Shown one piece after another: positions 13,301 through 27,162 of a stretch of 64,000 nucleotides of DNA. The translations under genes were made by a program, and so were the position numbers. The notes beneath the pieces were generated by a model. It worked only from the letters and a program-made list of their open reading frames with translations, ran no database searches and was not told the origin of the DNA. Every line of letters starts with the position of its first letter. Position 1 is the first letter of the stretch. Origin of the DNA: Neodontobutis hainanensis (taxonomy: Eukaryota > Chordata > Actinopteri > Gobiiformes > Odontobutidae); assembly GCA_024349245.1 (NCBI GenBank), contig JALDNG010000912.1, positions 1 to 64,000 on the forward strand, in the 5' to 3' direction.

Positions 13301-15198
13301 GAATCACTGGTAAATTTTATTGAAACAAACACTTTATCATTGATTTGACCAATTAGATGTAAAAAATTTCTTAATGGATGTGTCGAAAACGTGTTACTTC
13401 ATGAGGAAAAGGACGTTATAAATTTGTATCTTAGACCAACTCGTGGCTTTATTCAACAAATTGCCGGCAGACTGGCTTCAACGTGGTACAGAAACTAAAA
13501 TTACCGTTTCTTTTATGTTAGATCGGCTTTAAAATAATTAATTAACCTTTCTTCAAAAATTTCATTTCAAGAAAACGAACAATATTTTATTTTTGTCAAA
13601 TTCTCTTGTGAAAATTCAATATACAGAACAAATGTAAGATATACTTACGGATTTGAGTATTGATGATGTAAAAAGAATTAAAACATTAAGAATCTTCAGC
13701 ATAGTATTTTGAGTTCCAATTGAAGATTCCCGTTAAATCTACTCGTTAATGGAAAAATTGATTTTTATTTTGTCCGGCAATAAAAAAGGAGGCCAAAATA
13801 CTAGGTAATATGTCTGTAATGTCTCTAACGCATCAGAGTTCACAAGATAATTCAAATATTTACAATAAAGCAATATTTTAGATTTTAAATTTATTATTTT
13901 AGTTTGGTTAAAGTAAACACAGCATAGCAACATCAAACTTCTATAACGCATCTGGAAATAACTAAGAATACAAATCAGTTTAAAACTTTTAAGTAAACGG
14001 CAGGAATGGTTAAATATAGTTTAAAATAAAACTCTTAAACTTGAATGGGAAACCAGTAGAATGCGAGAACAAGAGAACATTTTTGTTTTTAATGGTTTTG
14101 TTAGTTATAAATTCCAGTTATTCTGATTCAACAAACGAAACAAGAAATAGCGCGTTAATACCAATAAAAACATTTTAACTGTCAATTTCCATGCGCCACT
14201 TTCGTGTTTGAGTGAAAAAATTAAATAATTTCGTAAAGACACCAAGGTCTGCAAATTAATACACGCGAATACTTTAATGAGCTAGAAATGTTCATTATAT
14301 AACTAAATGGAAATCGGTACTACTTTTTTAAATTTATTTAAAAAAGTTCGAAATAAATGTACAAATATTGTAACACTCCAATTCAAAGTAAGAATGTAAG
14401 CGTTAGGATGAGAAACAAGAGAGGATAATCATGAATAAATTAACTGTCACATTTCAAAAGTATATTTGAATTCCATTATAAAAAACCACCATCCCCTTTT
14501 CGAGTAACCTTAAATTTAATTTTTACTCTGCGTTGAAAATTTCCAACAATTTAATATTGAGCTTGAAACAAAATCGAAAACCGTTTAACATTCTTCGATT
14601 CAGATATTAATGGAAATAAACATTGATAAAATATGCAGTTGTACTATGCTTTAGCGAAGTTGAGAAAACTTTATATTTAAGACATAAATAGCTTCTTTAA
14701 ATTTTTTTATTGTGGCTAAAGTGTATCTGAAAATCAGAAAACTTCAGGGGAATAAATCGAAGACTTAAACATTTAAAACTGATCAATTTTTTAGCAAACA
14801 AAAGAAAACAATTTCATATGTACGAGAGTAGCTGGAATAACATACTCTTTAATTTTGAATTACAAACCAAAATAAGAATAGGTATTTAACAAGATAATTT
14901 CATGAAAGGATCCAGCGATTTTTTATCAGAATAAAAAAAACATGAACTGATTAGGTTTATTCCTGTAACTAAATTTAGTTGTAGGGTGGTGAGTCTTGGT
15001 GGCGAGATATATTTGGTTTGAGATCATCACGTATAACTTAAAGTATATTTTATTCAAGTTATTGTATTAATTTAAGTATTTTTAATGTTTCTTTAAATAG
15101 TTTTAAGAATTTTTCAATGACATAGCATTCATTTCGAGACTTGTGTCATGCATAAATCCTGAGGCGCTTTACTGCTTTTACAAACCAAGAAAAGAGGA
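7301..15198. other. Long AT-rich spacer
   Basis: No supported gene in nearly 8 kb. Open frames such as 7507-7698, 10158-10448, 12771-12968 and 13739-13951 show no domain and no intron-joined extension. The minus strand of 10158-10448 reads like a very weak piggyBac-type fragment (GTFCA, then KYKIPRG, with stops), too degraded to annotate. Confidence 0.45.
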
Positions 15199-15986
15199 GT
15201 GTACGAGAGCCCCATAGACCCAGTTAAGAGAATAGTTCCTCTGACCGCACCAAAGAGAAAACTTATAAATTTTGAGAATGCAACAATATGTGCATTCAGA
15301 ACACCACATCCTACCTCAACTATTTTGGGCTGTTATTTTCATATCGTTCAAAGTTTTATTCGAAATGTGAACGAAATCGGCGTGAAAATAAACTATGAGA
15401 ATAACGATAGCGTACAAATGGCTGTTCGTTGCTTACCTGCTTTAGCTATGGTTCCTTCATCAGATTTTCGAAAGAGTTTTCTGAGATTGGCTGACAACAT
15501 GCCTCACATGAGAAGAGGCCAGGGCTTCTTTCTTATTTTGAACATACATATACAAGAGGCAGAGGTAAATCAGTACTATGTGAGCATTATGGTCATGCAA
15601 TCTTTCAGACCGAAGGAGGGAATCTCTTTCATCCTCACCTGGAGGAGTACCAAAAACAACTAACTCTGTAGAAGACTGGCATTATGCACTGAAGTCCCTT
15701 ATTCAATCTCATCATCAAACACTAGGAACATTCATTGAGGTGTTGTGTCAGGTCATGACATTAACTATATAAATATCCTCGCACGCGTTCTGCATAAAAC
15801 ACAGGGCTCCAAAAAGACATTAATACGCAACGAGCAGCACTTTTACAAGATAACTCTGGCATGCAACTATCTTTGCCAAAGCGATTCCAGGTTCGGAAAG
15901 TACGTTTGCAGAATGCACTCTCTCTATCCTCCTCTTATGAAATTGAATTTTATTTGTGTGGTATTGCTCATTTGTCACATAGTTGA
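15199..15986 (+). pseudogene. Decayed MULE (Mutator-like) transposase
   Basis: The first open frame (15199-15663) contains FENATICAFRTPHPTSTILGCYFH, given here as FENATICAF followed by ILGCYFH. It continues with FRKSFLRLADNMP, the hallmark order of the MULE DDE transposase domain after its second catalytic Asp. Shifting frame gives YFEHTYTRGRG. Another frame gives TNSVEDWHYALKS, equivalent to the family's NNSxExWHxxF block with the catalytic Glu. The C-terminal FYLCGIAHL (near 15945-15975) corresponds to the family's YLRGIAH. At least three frame changes and no intact start show that the gene is dead. The N-terminal zinc-binding (FLYWCH or WRKY/GCM-like) region was not found, and no terminal repeats were recognised. 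The surroundings are AT-rich while this block is GC-richer, as expected for an insertion. Confidence 0.75.
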
Positions 15987-18900
15987 TAAATTTCATTTAC
16001 ATTTATCTTGAATTATATTTTACTATTATCGTAAACAATTTTGTAACGTTTTTAAAATGTTATTATGTGCAATAAGTTATCGTGTAGCCTCTAAATGATC
16101 AAGTATCACGTGATTAAATTTAGCGTGGTTAAGTGTCTCAACACGATGGTTAACCTATAAGGCTTAGTCTAGTCATATCCTTAAAATATATAAGTTCTTT
16201 AAGCTTACTCATTCTAAAACAGATCAAAATAGCGAATAAGTTAATTTTTTGAAACATTGAATTTTTATTGCTATGTAAAGTTTACAACATAAGGGGAAAA
16301 TCAAAGACAATCTTCTCTTAGAATATTATCACAAATATAAATTTTAAAATATAAGTGTAAAATCAAATTCGATCAATATCTTATAGATTCTTTCAAATTA
16401 ATTATCATTTTTAACAATTACGATTAATTTCTTGGTATATATTAAGATGAAAATTATATCCATACAACATCAGGGATATTGTAATTATTAAATTAACCAA
16501 CAATAATGCTTCAGACGCGCCGCAACAATCATGCATGTTCCACCCGTATTGCCAGTTAAAAAAATGGTGCATCCATCCCATGAAATCAAAAAATTTTATT
16601 CATCTTGTCACGAAAGTTCGATATGAGTGTGAGAATATTTGGTTCTTATTTTATATTGAAGTTTTCTCCAAATAATATTTTGTGAAATGCAACAATGGAA
16701 ATTATTATTCTTATAAATTCGCAGAATACATCATAAAATTGGTCAAGTCCACGAAAGAAATATGGTAACTTAAAAACTGCTTTTTATCTCACATTTATGC
16801 CCCAAAACTATTTTTAAACTTAGATTTAAGAAAAAGGCACAGAGTTACTCTTTGAATAATTTGAATCAAGATTGATTTTAAATCGATTTTATTTAACTGA
16901 TTCTAGAATTATGAAGTTTATAGTTTGCCAAATTATGTTAATTAGGCACTTCCCGTTGTAAAGAAACAGCCAAAACCCGCCACTCCCGACTCAGGCGAAA
17001 TAAAACGATTTACAAACCCTTATGTGTTGTCTTAATTAAACTATCTTTAAACAAAATAAAACTCCTTTATATTCAAATATTTTTTCATAGTATCGATGAA
17101 TAATGGCCAAAATTTGTATAATTCAGATTATGGGGTCATTAAAACAATGATTTATGACTAATATTTAAATCGCAAAAAGAACGTGATTTATTAGATTCTA
17201 AAACATATGAAAATAATTTATCTCTTCTGTCTTTTTTGATTTGTAAGTTTTTAATTCACATACTTTTTCGTGTTTTATGTCCCAATCAAATAATCGTGAC
17301 ATCTGTTTAATTTTAACATTTTTTATTTCTATTTTTTAAGGATTTTTTTTTAAACTTTCGTTGAGTAAATTAAAATGTTATTTTGAAAAAAGACGCAAGG
17401 ACTTACTTCTTAAAGTTCGTTAATCTTCGTCTCACTTTAAAGTTTTTTTAGTTTTGATAAAAGCTTATTGTCCATTTTCATATTTACATAAAAATTAAAT
17501 TCACACGATTCAAGATAAACATGAAATGCACCTACTATTTATCATAATTCATGAATAATAACTTTAATTTTTATTCCTGATGCAATATTTCTAGTTTCAA
17601 CCACGCATGAAGGATATAACAGCTATCGTCCTTTAGAAATCGATTTCCAGCTTTTTATTTTAAACAAAATTAAAAAACTTAATGGTGACGGCAAACGAGT
17701 CAAATTAAAAAATACTCTTTATATCATTCATTTTTGAAAATTCTTAAAGATAAAAAAAATTTATTCACATTAAATAGGTTCGTAATCTGTCAGATGAACA
17801 GTTATTAGTATACGAGGTTTGTAATTTTTATTATGTCAATTATTTTGATAGAAATTTAATATTTCACAACTTTATGAGATTTAAATATAAATCGATTATC
17901 ATTAGACTCTGCCGTCGGAAACCTTTCCTGAAGGATAAGTATTGAAATTTAATCTAAAATAGGAAAAGATCGGAGCCATTGATCTCGGTGTCCTGTCCGA
18001 AATAAACGTATGCAATATTTTCCCTCATAAATTTATATAAAATAAAACAAGTGAAATCTGTGAATCATTACTCATTATTTCATATATATATACTTTTCTT
18101 CTTATAAACTTTAAAAGTTAAAATGTTAAGTCAGATTTACCCTCTAAAAGAATGATAAATTTTAATTTTCGATTCACATAATATTTAATTATGAAATGAT
18201 CATATTAGATCAAGGCAATTGATAATCGAGTATGCAAAATTTAAATTATTACAGAAAATCCAAGAAGTGGCAAATAATCTTATTTATGTATATCCTCACA
18301 AAATCATTAAATATAAAGTTAATTGAATAACATAAATAAATAAATAAACTTTGAAATTTTTATTTTTTTATCTTTGATAATGAATCAAATTTTGAGTGTA
18401 ATATATGTAATATCCTTGTTTAGAGAAAATCAGATGCTTAAAATATTTCGTTTGTTTAAATTTTATTTTTAACATAAAGACTAAAAAGAAAATCGAAAAA
18501 TAATATTTAAAAGTATCATTTGAAAAATATTTTTATTATATAATATTATTTTCATTAAAAACGTTAAAATTTTAATTTATTTTTTTAAATGACAGAGATA
18601 CAAAATCCACTGAAAAGATAAACATTGAATTGATATATTTTTATTTAAAAGATTGGAATATAAGATGACCGTAATAATAAGGTAAATTTTTGCATTTTAA
18701 ATCAAACATATTATTTTTATTTTACATATGAAATGCTTTTATACTGATATAACTTATTCATTTCAATTTACATTTGATCATCTAAACGAATAAATTTGTT
18801 GATTTTATTTTTAATTGACGCGAGATTATGACAAAATACATTATAATTTGATTTGGTCTCTAAGATTAGATGGATACAAGCTTATCCTTGATTTTCTCAA

Positions 18901-21848
18901 CACACGTAGGCTTCAAATGCTCTAACTCATTATTACGGGGTCATTGATCTGTTAATATAATGTAGCATGGTCAACTTGAACAAACTTTATCAACGGTATA
19001 TAATTTTTGAAAGATAATGAAATAAAGTTTAATTATGATCTGTAAATTTTAAAAAATTAGATTTTGGGGTTTTGACTTTTTATTATTTTGCTCATTTAAA
19101 ATTTTTAATGTAATTACGCTTCTATGTTTGCAAATATTTCAGATTAAGAATATTTCCTATTTTAGAACTTTCTCTGAATCACATTATAAGATTCACACTC
19201 TTATTTATTATTTCGCCTATTTTGAATTTATCTATCATTATTAGTTTAAAAATGACTGCTATAAAAGGAGGAATCAGACATCTAATCAAATTATATCTTT
19301 TAGTTGGGAGCTTTGAAGACTCTATTTGAGCAGGTAAGCAAGAATTCAAAATTTCTGTCGAAAAAATTCAAATTAACTCTAAAATTTGGAAAATTAAACC
19401 AATTATAAATTTATAATTTTTATATATTTTTTAATTTCAGGAAAATACTAAAATATCCACATTTCTCTCGGTATTTTTTTTGATTATCAAAAAGAACATA
19501 ACATCTTGGCGAAACGTTATTCCGGTATTTATGACATTAATTAATAGTTGAGAATAATATCAATATGAATGATCAAAATTATCTCATCGTTCTTTAAAAT
19601 TTATCAATATTTTAAATTTTTATGATGTAGTTGAAAATGAATGTGATTTATTTATTTATAATTAAATCGTCTATAAAAACAACAATTTTTGTGAATTAAA
19701 AAATTAAATTATAAAATATAGTCATTGAAAGCATCAAAAATATTCAAAAGTTTTTTTGAACAAATCTAATTTATATTATGACGATTAGAATGTTACTCCA
19801 GAAAAAACAGTCACTGCTGCAGACCCATAAAGATTTATGGTTTATCACGAGTTTATTACTGCCAGAATATATTCGAGCCGCCTGTTGAACGTGTTAACAC
19901 AATTTATTTTGAGAATTTAAAAATTATATTTGGTTTAGATTTTTGATTGATTTAACTGTCACTGACTTTATGAATATTGATAGGTTGTTTTCATATAAGC
20001 AAACTATAAATAAAGACAGAGCCATGTCCCAGTTGAAAGGATTCATGAAGACTAGCATTTTTATCATATGGGTTGTCTTTAACCTTTACATTATCCTCAT
20101 AAAAAAATGTACTTTTTAGTTTGAGAATCACTTTTATAAAACTCACATTATGTTTCATATTATAAATTTTCTTTATATCATTTTAAAACTACCAAGAGGA
20201 ATGAAATTGGTTTTATCTATTTTCAAATAAACTCTAAAATTATTGAATAAAAGATATTTAAATAATATTTTTCCACGTATTAGAATATAATTTTAGCAAT
20301 AAATTATATCCACCTTACGTTCATCAATAAATAATCACGCCGATTTCGCAAACGTAAGAGATAAAAATTTATTTTATCGTTCAAATTGAAAATTAAAAAA
20401 ATCTTGATATCATTGTAAATTTTGAGAAATTTAAATAAAATTAAAGAAGGAACTCAAAATAAAATTTTGAAAAGAATGAACCATTTCAGAATGTTTAAAA
20501 TAAACATAATTCTTTTTAAATTAATTTCATCAAACAATCTAAACATTTTTTTGAAAAGTGTGTATTTTAACCAATTTAAATAAATCAAAATAGCGGTTAG
20601 AAAATAATTCTTAATAGTCGAATGTTGTTTAACGTTGTTTAGGGCATGCGCAAAATTCATTTTCGAAAGAACAAAATTTTCCAATAAATTTTTAAAACAT
20701 CGCCATTTAATCAATTTCAGAGACTCTTGAAAGGAATTCACAAAAAAGTTAAAAAGCTTTATTTTAAAATCACAAATAATTTATTGTTTCTTGATTAAAT
20801 TAGGAATTCTAAGAGTCGTTAATATTTATCAAAAGTGAAAAAGCTAAAATCCTTGATATTTTTAAATTTTATCTGGTCTTTTTTAGGTACTTATCTGAAA
20901 ATATATTTTTTAGGATTTTTAATTTTAAATTAATTTTTAGGTTTCACAACAAAATAAGTTCTGAAAAAGCGTAATCTGTATCTGATTTGGTTTGGTTTAA
21001 AATATTTAGTTTAATGTACGATTGGTAAAAACTGTGATAATTTAAAGTGAACTAACCACTTGATCTATTGCCTATTTATTTGATGCTATTTTAAAGTTGT
21101 TGTTTGAACGAACGGCAAGTGACAGGCCAACAAAAATAAAATTACCTTTGACGTTTATTTGAGCATGCGAAAGTTCATACTACGTGCTCATTAAACAAGT
21201 CACGACATTAAATATTGCTTCAGATCGGAATTTCAAATTAATGAGAAAAAAATGAAGCTTAATATTTTATAGTATTTAAATCCAAGTTGGCTGAAAATAA
21301 ATACCACTCATTTTCGCGCATCATGGTTATATTCGTACGTGACTTGGTTTAATGTTTTAGAAATCAGCAGGATGTATGTAATTTTATTCTGAAACAAGTT
21401 TAGGTTTAAAAGACCTATTCCAAATTTCTTTGAACTCTCTTTTAAACCTATTTGTTACATAAGGTGTTTCTCTTTTTTAAATACTTCCAAAAGCTATATT
21501 GTGAATAAATTTAACCTTTTCTATGAAGTGTATCCATGTTAAGGTGATCTAAAACAATGACGGTATACTTATTTTAGAGAATCCAGTTAAATTCACAAAA
21601 TATGGTTAATTTGTATATGGATACTGAAACAATGTAAACACACAAGATTAATTTTGTAGTTTCAGGACTATTTGCAGATATTAGAAAGATAGCTTGTTTC
21701 TTATGGAGAGAATTATAAAACACAGGTAAAAATGAAATTGACACTCTTTCTAAATTCAAACCACAATGAAAAAAATTAAAAACTATAAGAATTATTTGTA
21801 TTTAAAAGAGACTCAAAATATACAAATTATAAAATTAGCATAAACATA
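15987..21848. other. AT-rich spacer
   Basis: Nothing supported in this stretch. It is extremely AT-rich between about 17.2 and 20.9 kb, with short A/T simple repeats (for example near 18080 and 18335). The one longer frame (20454-20741 -) has no recognisable similarity. Confidence 0.45.
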
Positions 21849-22085
21849 TTGACCCCTCATCAGTGGGGGTCAACGAACGTAATGGTATGTTTCGTAGGCG
21901 TTGTGTCTAGATGCGAGGGTGCCCACATCAGCCGTCTTAACAATAAAAGATGCCGTTTATTCCAAACAAACCAATTTACCAGAGGTATGGTTGTCCTAGT
22001 GGGCCGTGGAGAGGATGAGGTCCTACGCAACCCGACACCTAGTTTTTACACCAAGAAAGAGCCCCAAAAAGGAGTAAAGTGCTGA
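21849..22085 (+). other. GC-richer block opening with a hairpin
   Basis: This roughly 240-bp block is near 45-50% G+C, sharply unlike its flanks. It opens with a perfect 8-bp inverted repeat, TTGACCCC...GGGGTCAA (21849-21873, 9-nt loop). A plus-strand frame stays open for 78 codons from a TTG, containing GMVVLVGRGEDEVLRNPTPS, but there is no ATG start and I recognise no family. It could be a transposon or retroelement remnant, a structured RNA, or one exon of an unrecognised gene. Confidence 0.35.
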
Positions 22086-25000
22086 ACGAATGAACCCAGT
22101 TAGCAAAGCTTTTCTGAATTGTGGATATAAATGTAAACTTTCTTCGAATGATGCCTCGAATTGTTTTACTCTTCAGTGTTCAACAACAAAAAAATCAGAA
22201 GCATATTTAATTCAAGTTGATTTTTTTAATTCTCGAATTTACCCATATTGATCACCCAAAACAGGAGTATATTTTTAGGGAATTAAATATAAAGAAACAC
22301 TTTTTGGAAATTGATTTGTTTGAGTATAAAATATGAACCATCAGTCTCACATTTGTAGGTTTAGTCAAAAATAATGACATTTTTACCATCAAATTACTTG
22401 AAAGTAAATGAGGCTTTTATGTATATTGCCGATTTGCAGAAGTTTTTAATACAATAACAATTGAACATACGTAAAGTAAAATATTTTAAGAATAACTTTT
22501 ATTGGGCATCTACGATAATAATAATAATAAAAGGCTGATAATTTAAACAAGTTGAAAATTTTAATATTGTGTCGTGTTCTTTCTAGTTATTATCACAACT
22601 TCTTGGTAAATTTTTGTGGTATTGTAAATATATTCATATTTATTCCGTTTGTGTGTTTTGTATAAAAAGTAAAACTTACTTTTCCTTGATATTTTCCAAT
22701 GTTTTTCATGAACTATATTCTCATTAATAATGTTTCTTTTTTAGTGTTCATTGCATTATTCATACTGTTATTGACATCTTTCATTAAAGGTTCCATGAAA
22801 ACTGTTTTCGCTTTGCGAGTGTCAAAGACCATATCTATTTGTTTACTAGACTATCATCAATTGAACGATAGTTTAATGAGATCAAACACTTTATCGACTG
22901 ATACACGAACATATAATAAATTTAATCTTATTATATTTTTATGAAAAGATCAATCCAAAATAAATCAAATTTTGTTGATATATTTGTTTTATTAAATGAA
23001 AAAACATAAAAATACAGAAATTTCATCTTTCTAATTCTCCAAATTATTCGCAGGTTTTATGTTCTAAAAACATTTTTGAACTTCTGAACGAAATCATAGA
23101 TAATGGATAGCGTGGTTATAACTCGTATTCGTGAAATATTCAAATTTTAGTATTGTAAAGTATAAAGTATTGTTTCGATACCCCAGGCTTATAAACAGCG
23201 AAAAAATAATAAAAAAAGATTCTGTGCATTAAAGAAAATGAATGGATATAAAATATTTGATATCTACCAAGTTACATATTATTCCTAAGCTAATGTTGTA
23301 GGTTATTGGTTCAGAACGTAGTAACTTGTTTTGATTGCTTAAAATCGAGAACGTTAATCATAAATGTTTTGAGATATTAATATACAATGTTTATTAAACC
23401 ATAAATTCACTAAGAATGTGCTCATTGTCACAACGAAATATTTTGTTTATATTTTTGTAAACCCTAATGACTCGACTTAAAAGATTTAAGTTTTTCATCA
23501 GTAGGTTTTGGGAAAAATACTTACTGTTTTGGCTAAATAGTAAAATTTTACCAAATTTAACAAACATACATTTTAAAATATAAATACGGGCTACTATTAT
23601 TATGTTTGAGAACATTATGGCGCCTTTATCATAAGCACACATCGCGCAGATGTTAAAAAATAACTTGTCTTAATAAACATTAAAACCCTGATAAATGTTC
23701 TTAGATGTGAAACCAGGCTTTATTGAAGGTTCACTATCTAAAACAAAACCTTTAGACAAAAATATTGATATGAAATTGTACAAAAAGAAACCCAGAATAA
23801 TTCTGATTTGAGCCGATAATAAAAGTATGTTTAAAATGACTAAACTTCTCACTTACAAAATAGTAAACTTAAAAAAATTGAAACAAAAGAAGGATTGAAA
23901 AATTAAAATTCCTTTAATCGCTCCGTTATTAATAAATGGAAAAATTCAATCGAATTGTAAGCTCGTTTTTATAGTTTAAAGTAATGATTTCTACGTTTGT
24001 TGGCATTTTCGTTGATTTATCAAAAAAGATTAACATTAACATGATTCAAAGTTGATCTTGAAATGTTTATAAAATTTTGTATAAAACTCAGATAATTGAT
24101 ATTCTGTCAGAAATTAATTTATTCAAAATTATATTTAAACTAGATTTGATAGAATTGACCAAAAATTCTCATATTTTTTAACACTTATTTTCAAAGAAAT
24201 TTTTGTTGTAAAAGTTAAATAAAATTATATAATCTGATATAAATATGTTGAAAAACTATTAAGTTTTTAGTTTTATCAATCTTAAGTATTCGAGATCTCC
24301 AAACAAATTTCCTACACGAGTATGATATTTACAACACAAAACAAAATAAAAGCACTTTACATTTCATATTTTAAACCTATTAATTGTATAGAAGTGGATA
24401 AAATCTTAACCAGATGCAATAATTTCTGAACCATAACTGAGATTTATGGCCATAAAATTATTTGAAATCCATAGAAGAACCATAAAAATTCAACAAGTTT
24501 TAAAAGTAAGTTTAAATCGATACTTTTTTTAAGAAACAACAAATCTCTTTAAATCGTGTTTTCTGAATATTTTTAACTTTTTCGGTTTTAACCTCCTAAA
24601 CTTATTTTAGGGTATATATAATGTGTTGAGTAAGCTAGATCATAATATACATATAACGCGCACGCGCCTATTATTTTGAGTTTATAGCTTTAAGAAGTAT
24701 CCTTCAGACTCATAAAATCAAAACAAACTATGAAAGAGTTTCCTATTATTTTAGAATGTTATTTTAAATTTTAGCCACGAATACAATTACTTATGAATTA
24801 AGAACTTCAAATGAATAAATTTAAACAACAGTACCTTCATAATTACCACAAAAATGTTTGATGTTGTATGTGTATATTTCGACAAATAAGAGATGAACTG
24901 ATGTAATTGAAGTTAAGGGGCATCGCAATTTATTTACAAAAGATCATAAACCTAACTGTGGACTAAATTCCAACCATTTCAAAATAGCTTTTTTGTGAAA

Positions 25001-25539
25001 AGGTAACGTTTTATCAAGCTATAAGTATGATATTAGTTTTACGATACATCCATCTATGATTCATATTCTAATTAATTCTCGAATAATATTAAATTTATCG
25101 AAAAATGTATGCGAGGCGCAACCTCCAGCGCCGACTCCAAAACTCATCGCAAAGCTGTTTAATTATGTTGAAGATTAACATGAGTTGATCCGTGAATACA
25201 AAATCCAGAGAGTAGGCTAATGTTTTTAGATATCACATTTAATCCATACACCAGAAAAGTTTATTAATTCCCTAAATATTTTCTTAGTTCTAACACAGTA
25301 AAACGTTAAATCTTTCTTTTATCTTATCGCACGTTAAATGTTATTCTCCATACGATTTCTAAACATAAAAAATGTAAATTCATCGCAAAAATAATTAACT
25401 AGGCATAGAGATAAAACCCATTGTTTCACTGTTTTGATTTCATACAACGCTTCAAGAGTGGATTTAATGCACTAAATATAAGTTGTTAAAATTAAATGCA
25501 AGTATGAAATAAATCAAAACTTCATAACGTCATTAAGTG
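22086..25539. other. AT-rich spacer
   Basis: No supported gene. A short (ATA)n microsatellite lies at 22515-22530. Open frames at 22699-22944, 23394-23642 and 23670-23852 are AT-driven and resemble nothing known. A small GC-richer patch around 25105-25150 has no clear identity. Confidence 0.4.
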
Positions 25540-27162
25540 TTAATAAAGACACACACTATCAAGAACAGCTCTTCCTGAAGCAACTCCGCCATCTAATTCT
25601 TTCAAATTCTTAGTTCTCAACAAATAACCACTGGAAAGATTAAGTATCATTCCTGCTTCGTGGAAAATATACACACCCCAAGCTCCAATTTCACTTACAC
25701 ATTCGCAAGGAATAGGATCTTCACTATCTGGTAAAACTAAAAAGTTTTTATAGGGCGTTGGTTTGATCATTTTCATAAGGATGTAATTATCAAGAGGTAA
25801 TTTTTTTACTTTCGCTTCATCTAATATCTGTATGATTTCATCCCCGTATATATTATTTCCACCACCTTCACGCTGAGGTTTCAAAACATACTTGTTTGGA
25901 TTTCGTTTTACTTTCTGGTACAGTTTTTCAAACAAAGGCGAAGACATATTTAATTCATACGTTCCAATAAATGTCTCAAGTATTTTTTGAGAAGCATCTC
26001 TTGGCAAAAATCTTTTTATTATTTCAGATTGAGTTAAGATTTGTTGAATCTTTTTACATCCAGTAAGTTGCAATGCGATCGTTGGAATTTTTATTGCGCG
26101 ACTCAACTCAAGTGTTTCTCTTACTTCCCAACATTCTTCGTTGATATAATCTTGTGGAGAATATCCAGATCTATTTGCTAGATAAATAAAAACCTAAAAT
26201 AAACCAACGCGACTTCAAAATATTCCTCTTTTGCTGAGTCCGAGAAAAATTTTAATTTTCCGCTCTCCTTCTCAACAAATAGTCGGCCATGAAGATCCTC
26301 CAAAGTTATATAAATGTACGCAGGCGCCTAACATAAAACACTATCCTACTTTATGTTTTGTATAGTTGTGAAAACAAGATCTAATTAATCTATTGGTGCA
26401 TCGTTCGATTTTCGCATGATCAAATATATTTTGTTCGTTTTTTTGAATGATAAATAAAATACAAGAGGTTAGAACATGATATTTTTTTGCATACTCTATC
26501 CAACTACTGGAAAGAGCTAAACCAATATCTAATAATTTAAACTTTTTTGAAGTACCTTCAGATATTTTATTTTTATAGTGATCGCTGTATATGTGAGGGG
26601 GGGTTTCGTCTCTTGAAGTTTGGGCGTGCTGGAAGATGTCTCTATGAATCTTTTGAATCTTCGAAGCGTGCGCGCCGAAAGATACGGAAAAAGTGTTATA
26701 TTCAACGAGGCATATTTTTTGACCTTTGAAAGATTTTCTCTCATCGTTCATCATATAATCCGAGCGAATAATTCCAACGTGAATTTGTTGGAGGAATTCA
26801 TAATTTTGAAGTTTTTGTAAGATAGAAACAAGTCTTTTAGTAAACGGATCTGCTGCGCATGTCAGTTCTAAACATTTGACAATAAATTTATGATCTGATG
26901 AGACTCTGTGCAATAATATATTTATTTCTGTTTGCAATAAGCGTATCATTTGAAATTGTTCTTTTGGAAAAGGTGTAGGAAATAAAGTGATTGGAATGTG
27001 TTTAAAAAAAATTGGATTTTCTTTGCATCGAAACAGAATTCCATAAATTCCACACAACAATTTAATCTTTGATGTCAATTCTTTGACCTCGTCCTCGCTG
27101 AAGATGTTCAAATATTTTGCGTAATTTTTTTCAAACTCAGTTATTACACGCTCCCTAGCCAT
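25540..27162 (-). CDS. GSS: Glutathione synthetase
   Basis: This enzyme catalyses the ATP-dependent joining of gamma-glutamylcysteine and glycine, the last step of glutathione synthesis, in the cytosol. Three exons (26350-27162, 26194-26327, 25540-26170) give 525 codons plus stop. Introns of 22 nt (26328-26349) and 23 nt (26171-26193) were placed by restoring the frame. Family landmarks are RSDYM (residues 133-137), VEYNTFSVSFG (153-163), ALVYFRSGY across the second splice, QLTGCKKIQQ, and the ATP-binding glycine-rich loop KPQREGGGNN (about 413-422). The C-terminus has YLLRTK and DGGVASGRAVLD. The protein is somewhat longer than the 474-residue human enzyme, mainly near residues 180-210 and in the exon 2 loop. 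The ATG at 27162 is the first in frame and fits the family N-terminus. No sign of decay. Confidence 0.95.

Noticed and set aside
26529..26820. Three open frames overlapping on both strands
   Set aside because: They are shadows of glutathione synthetase exon 1, whose frame carries the family motifs.
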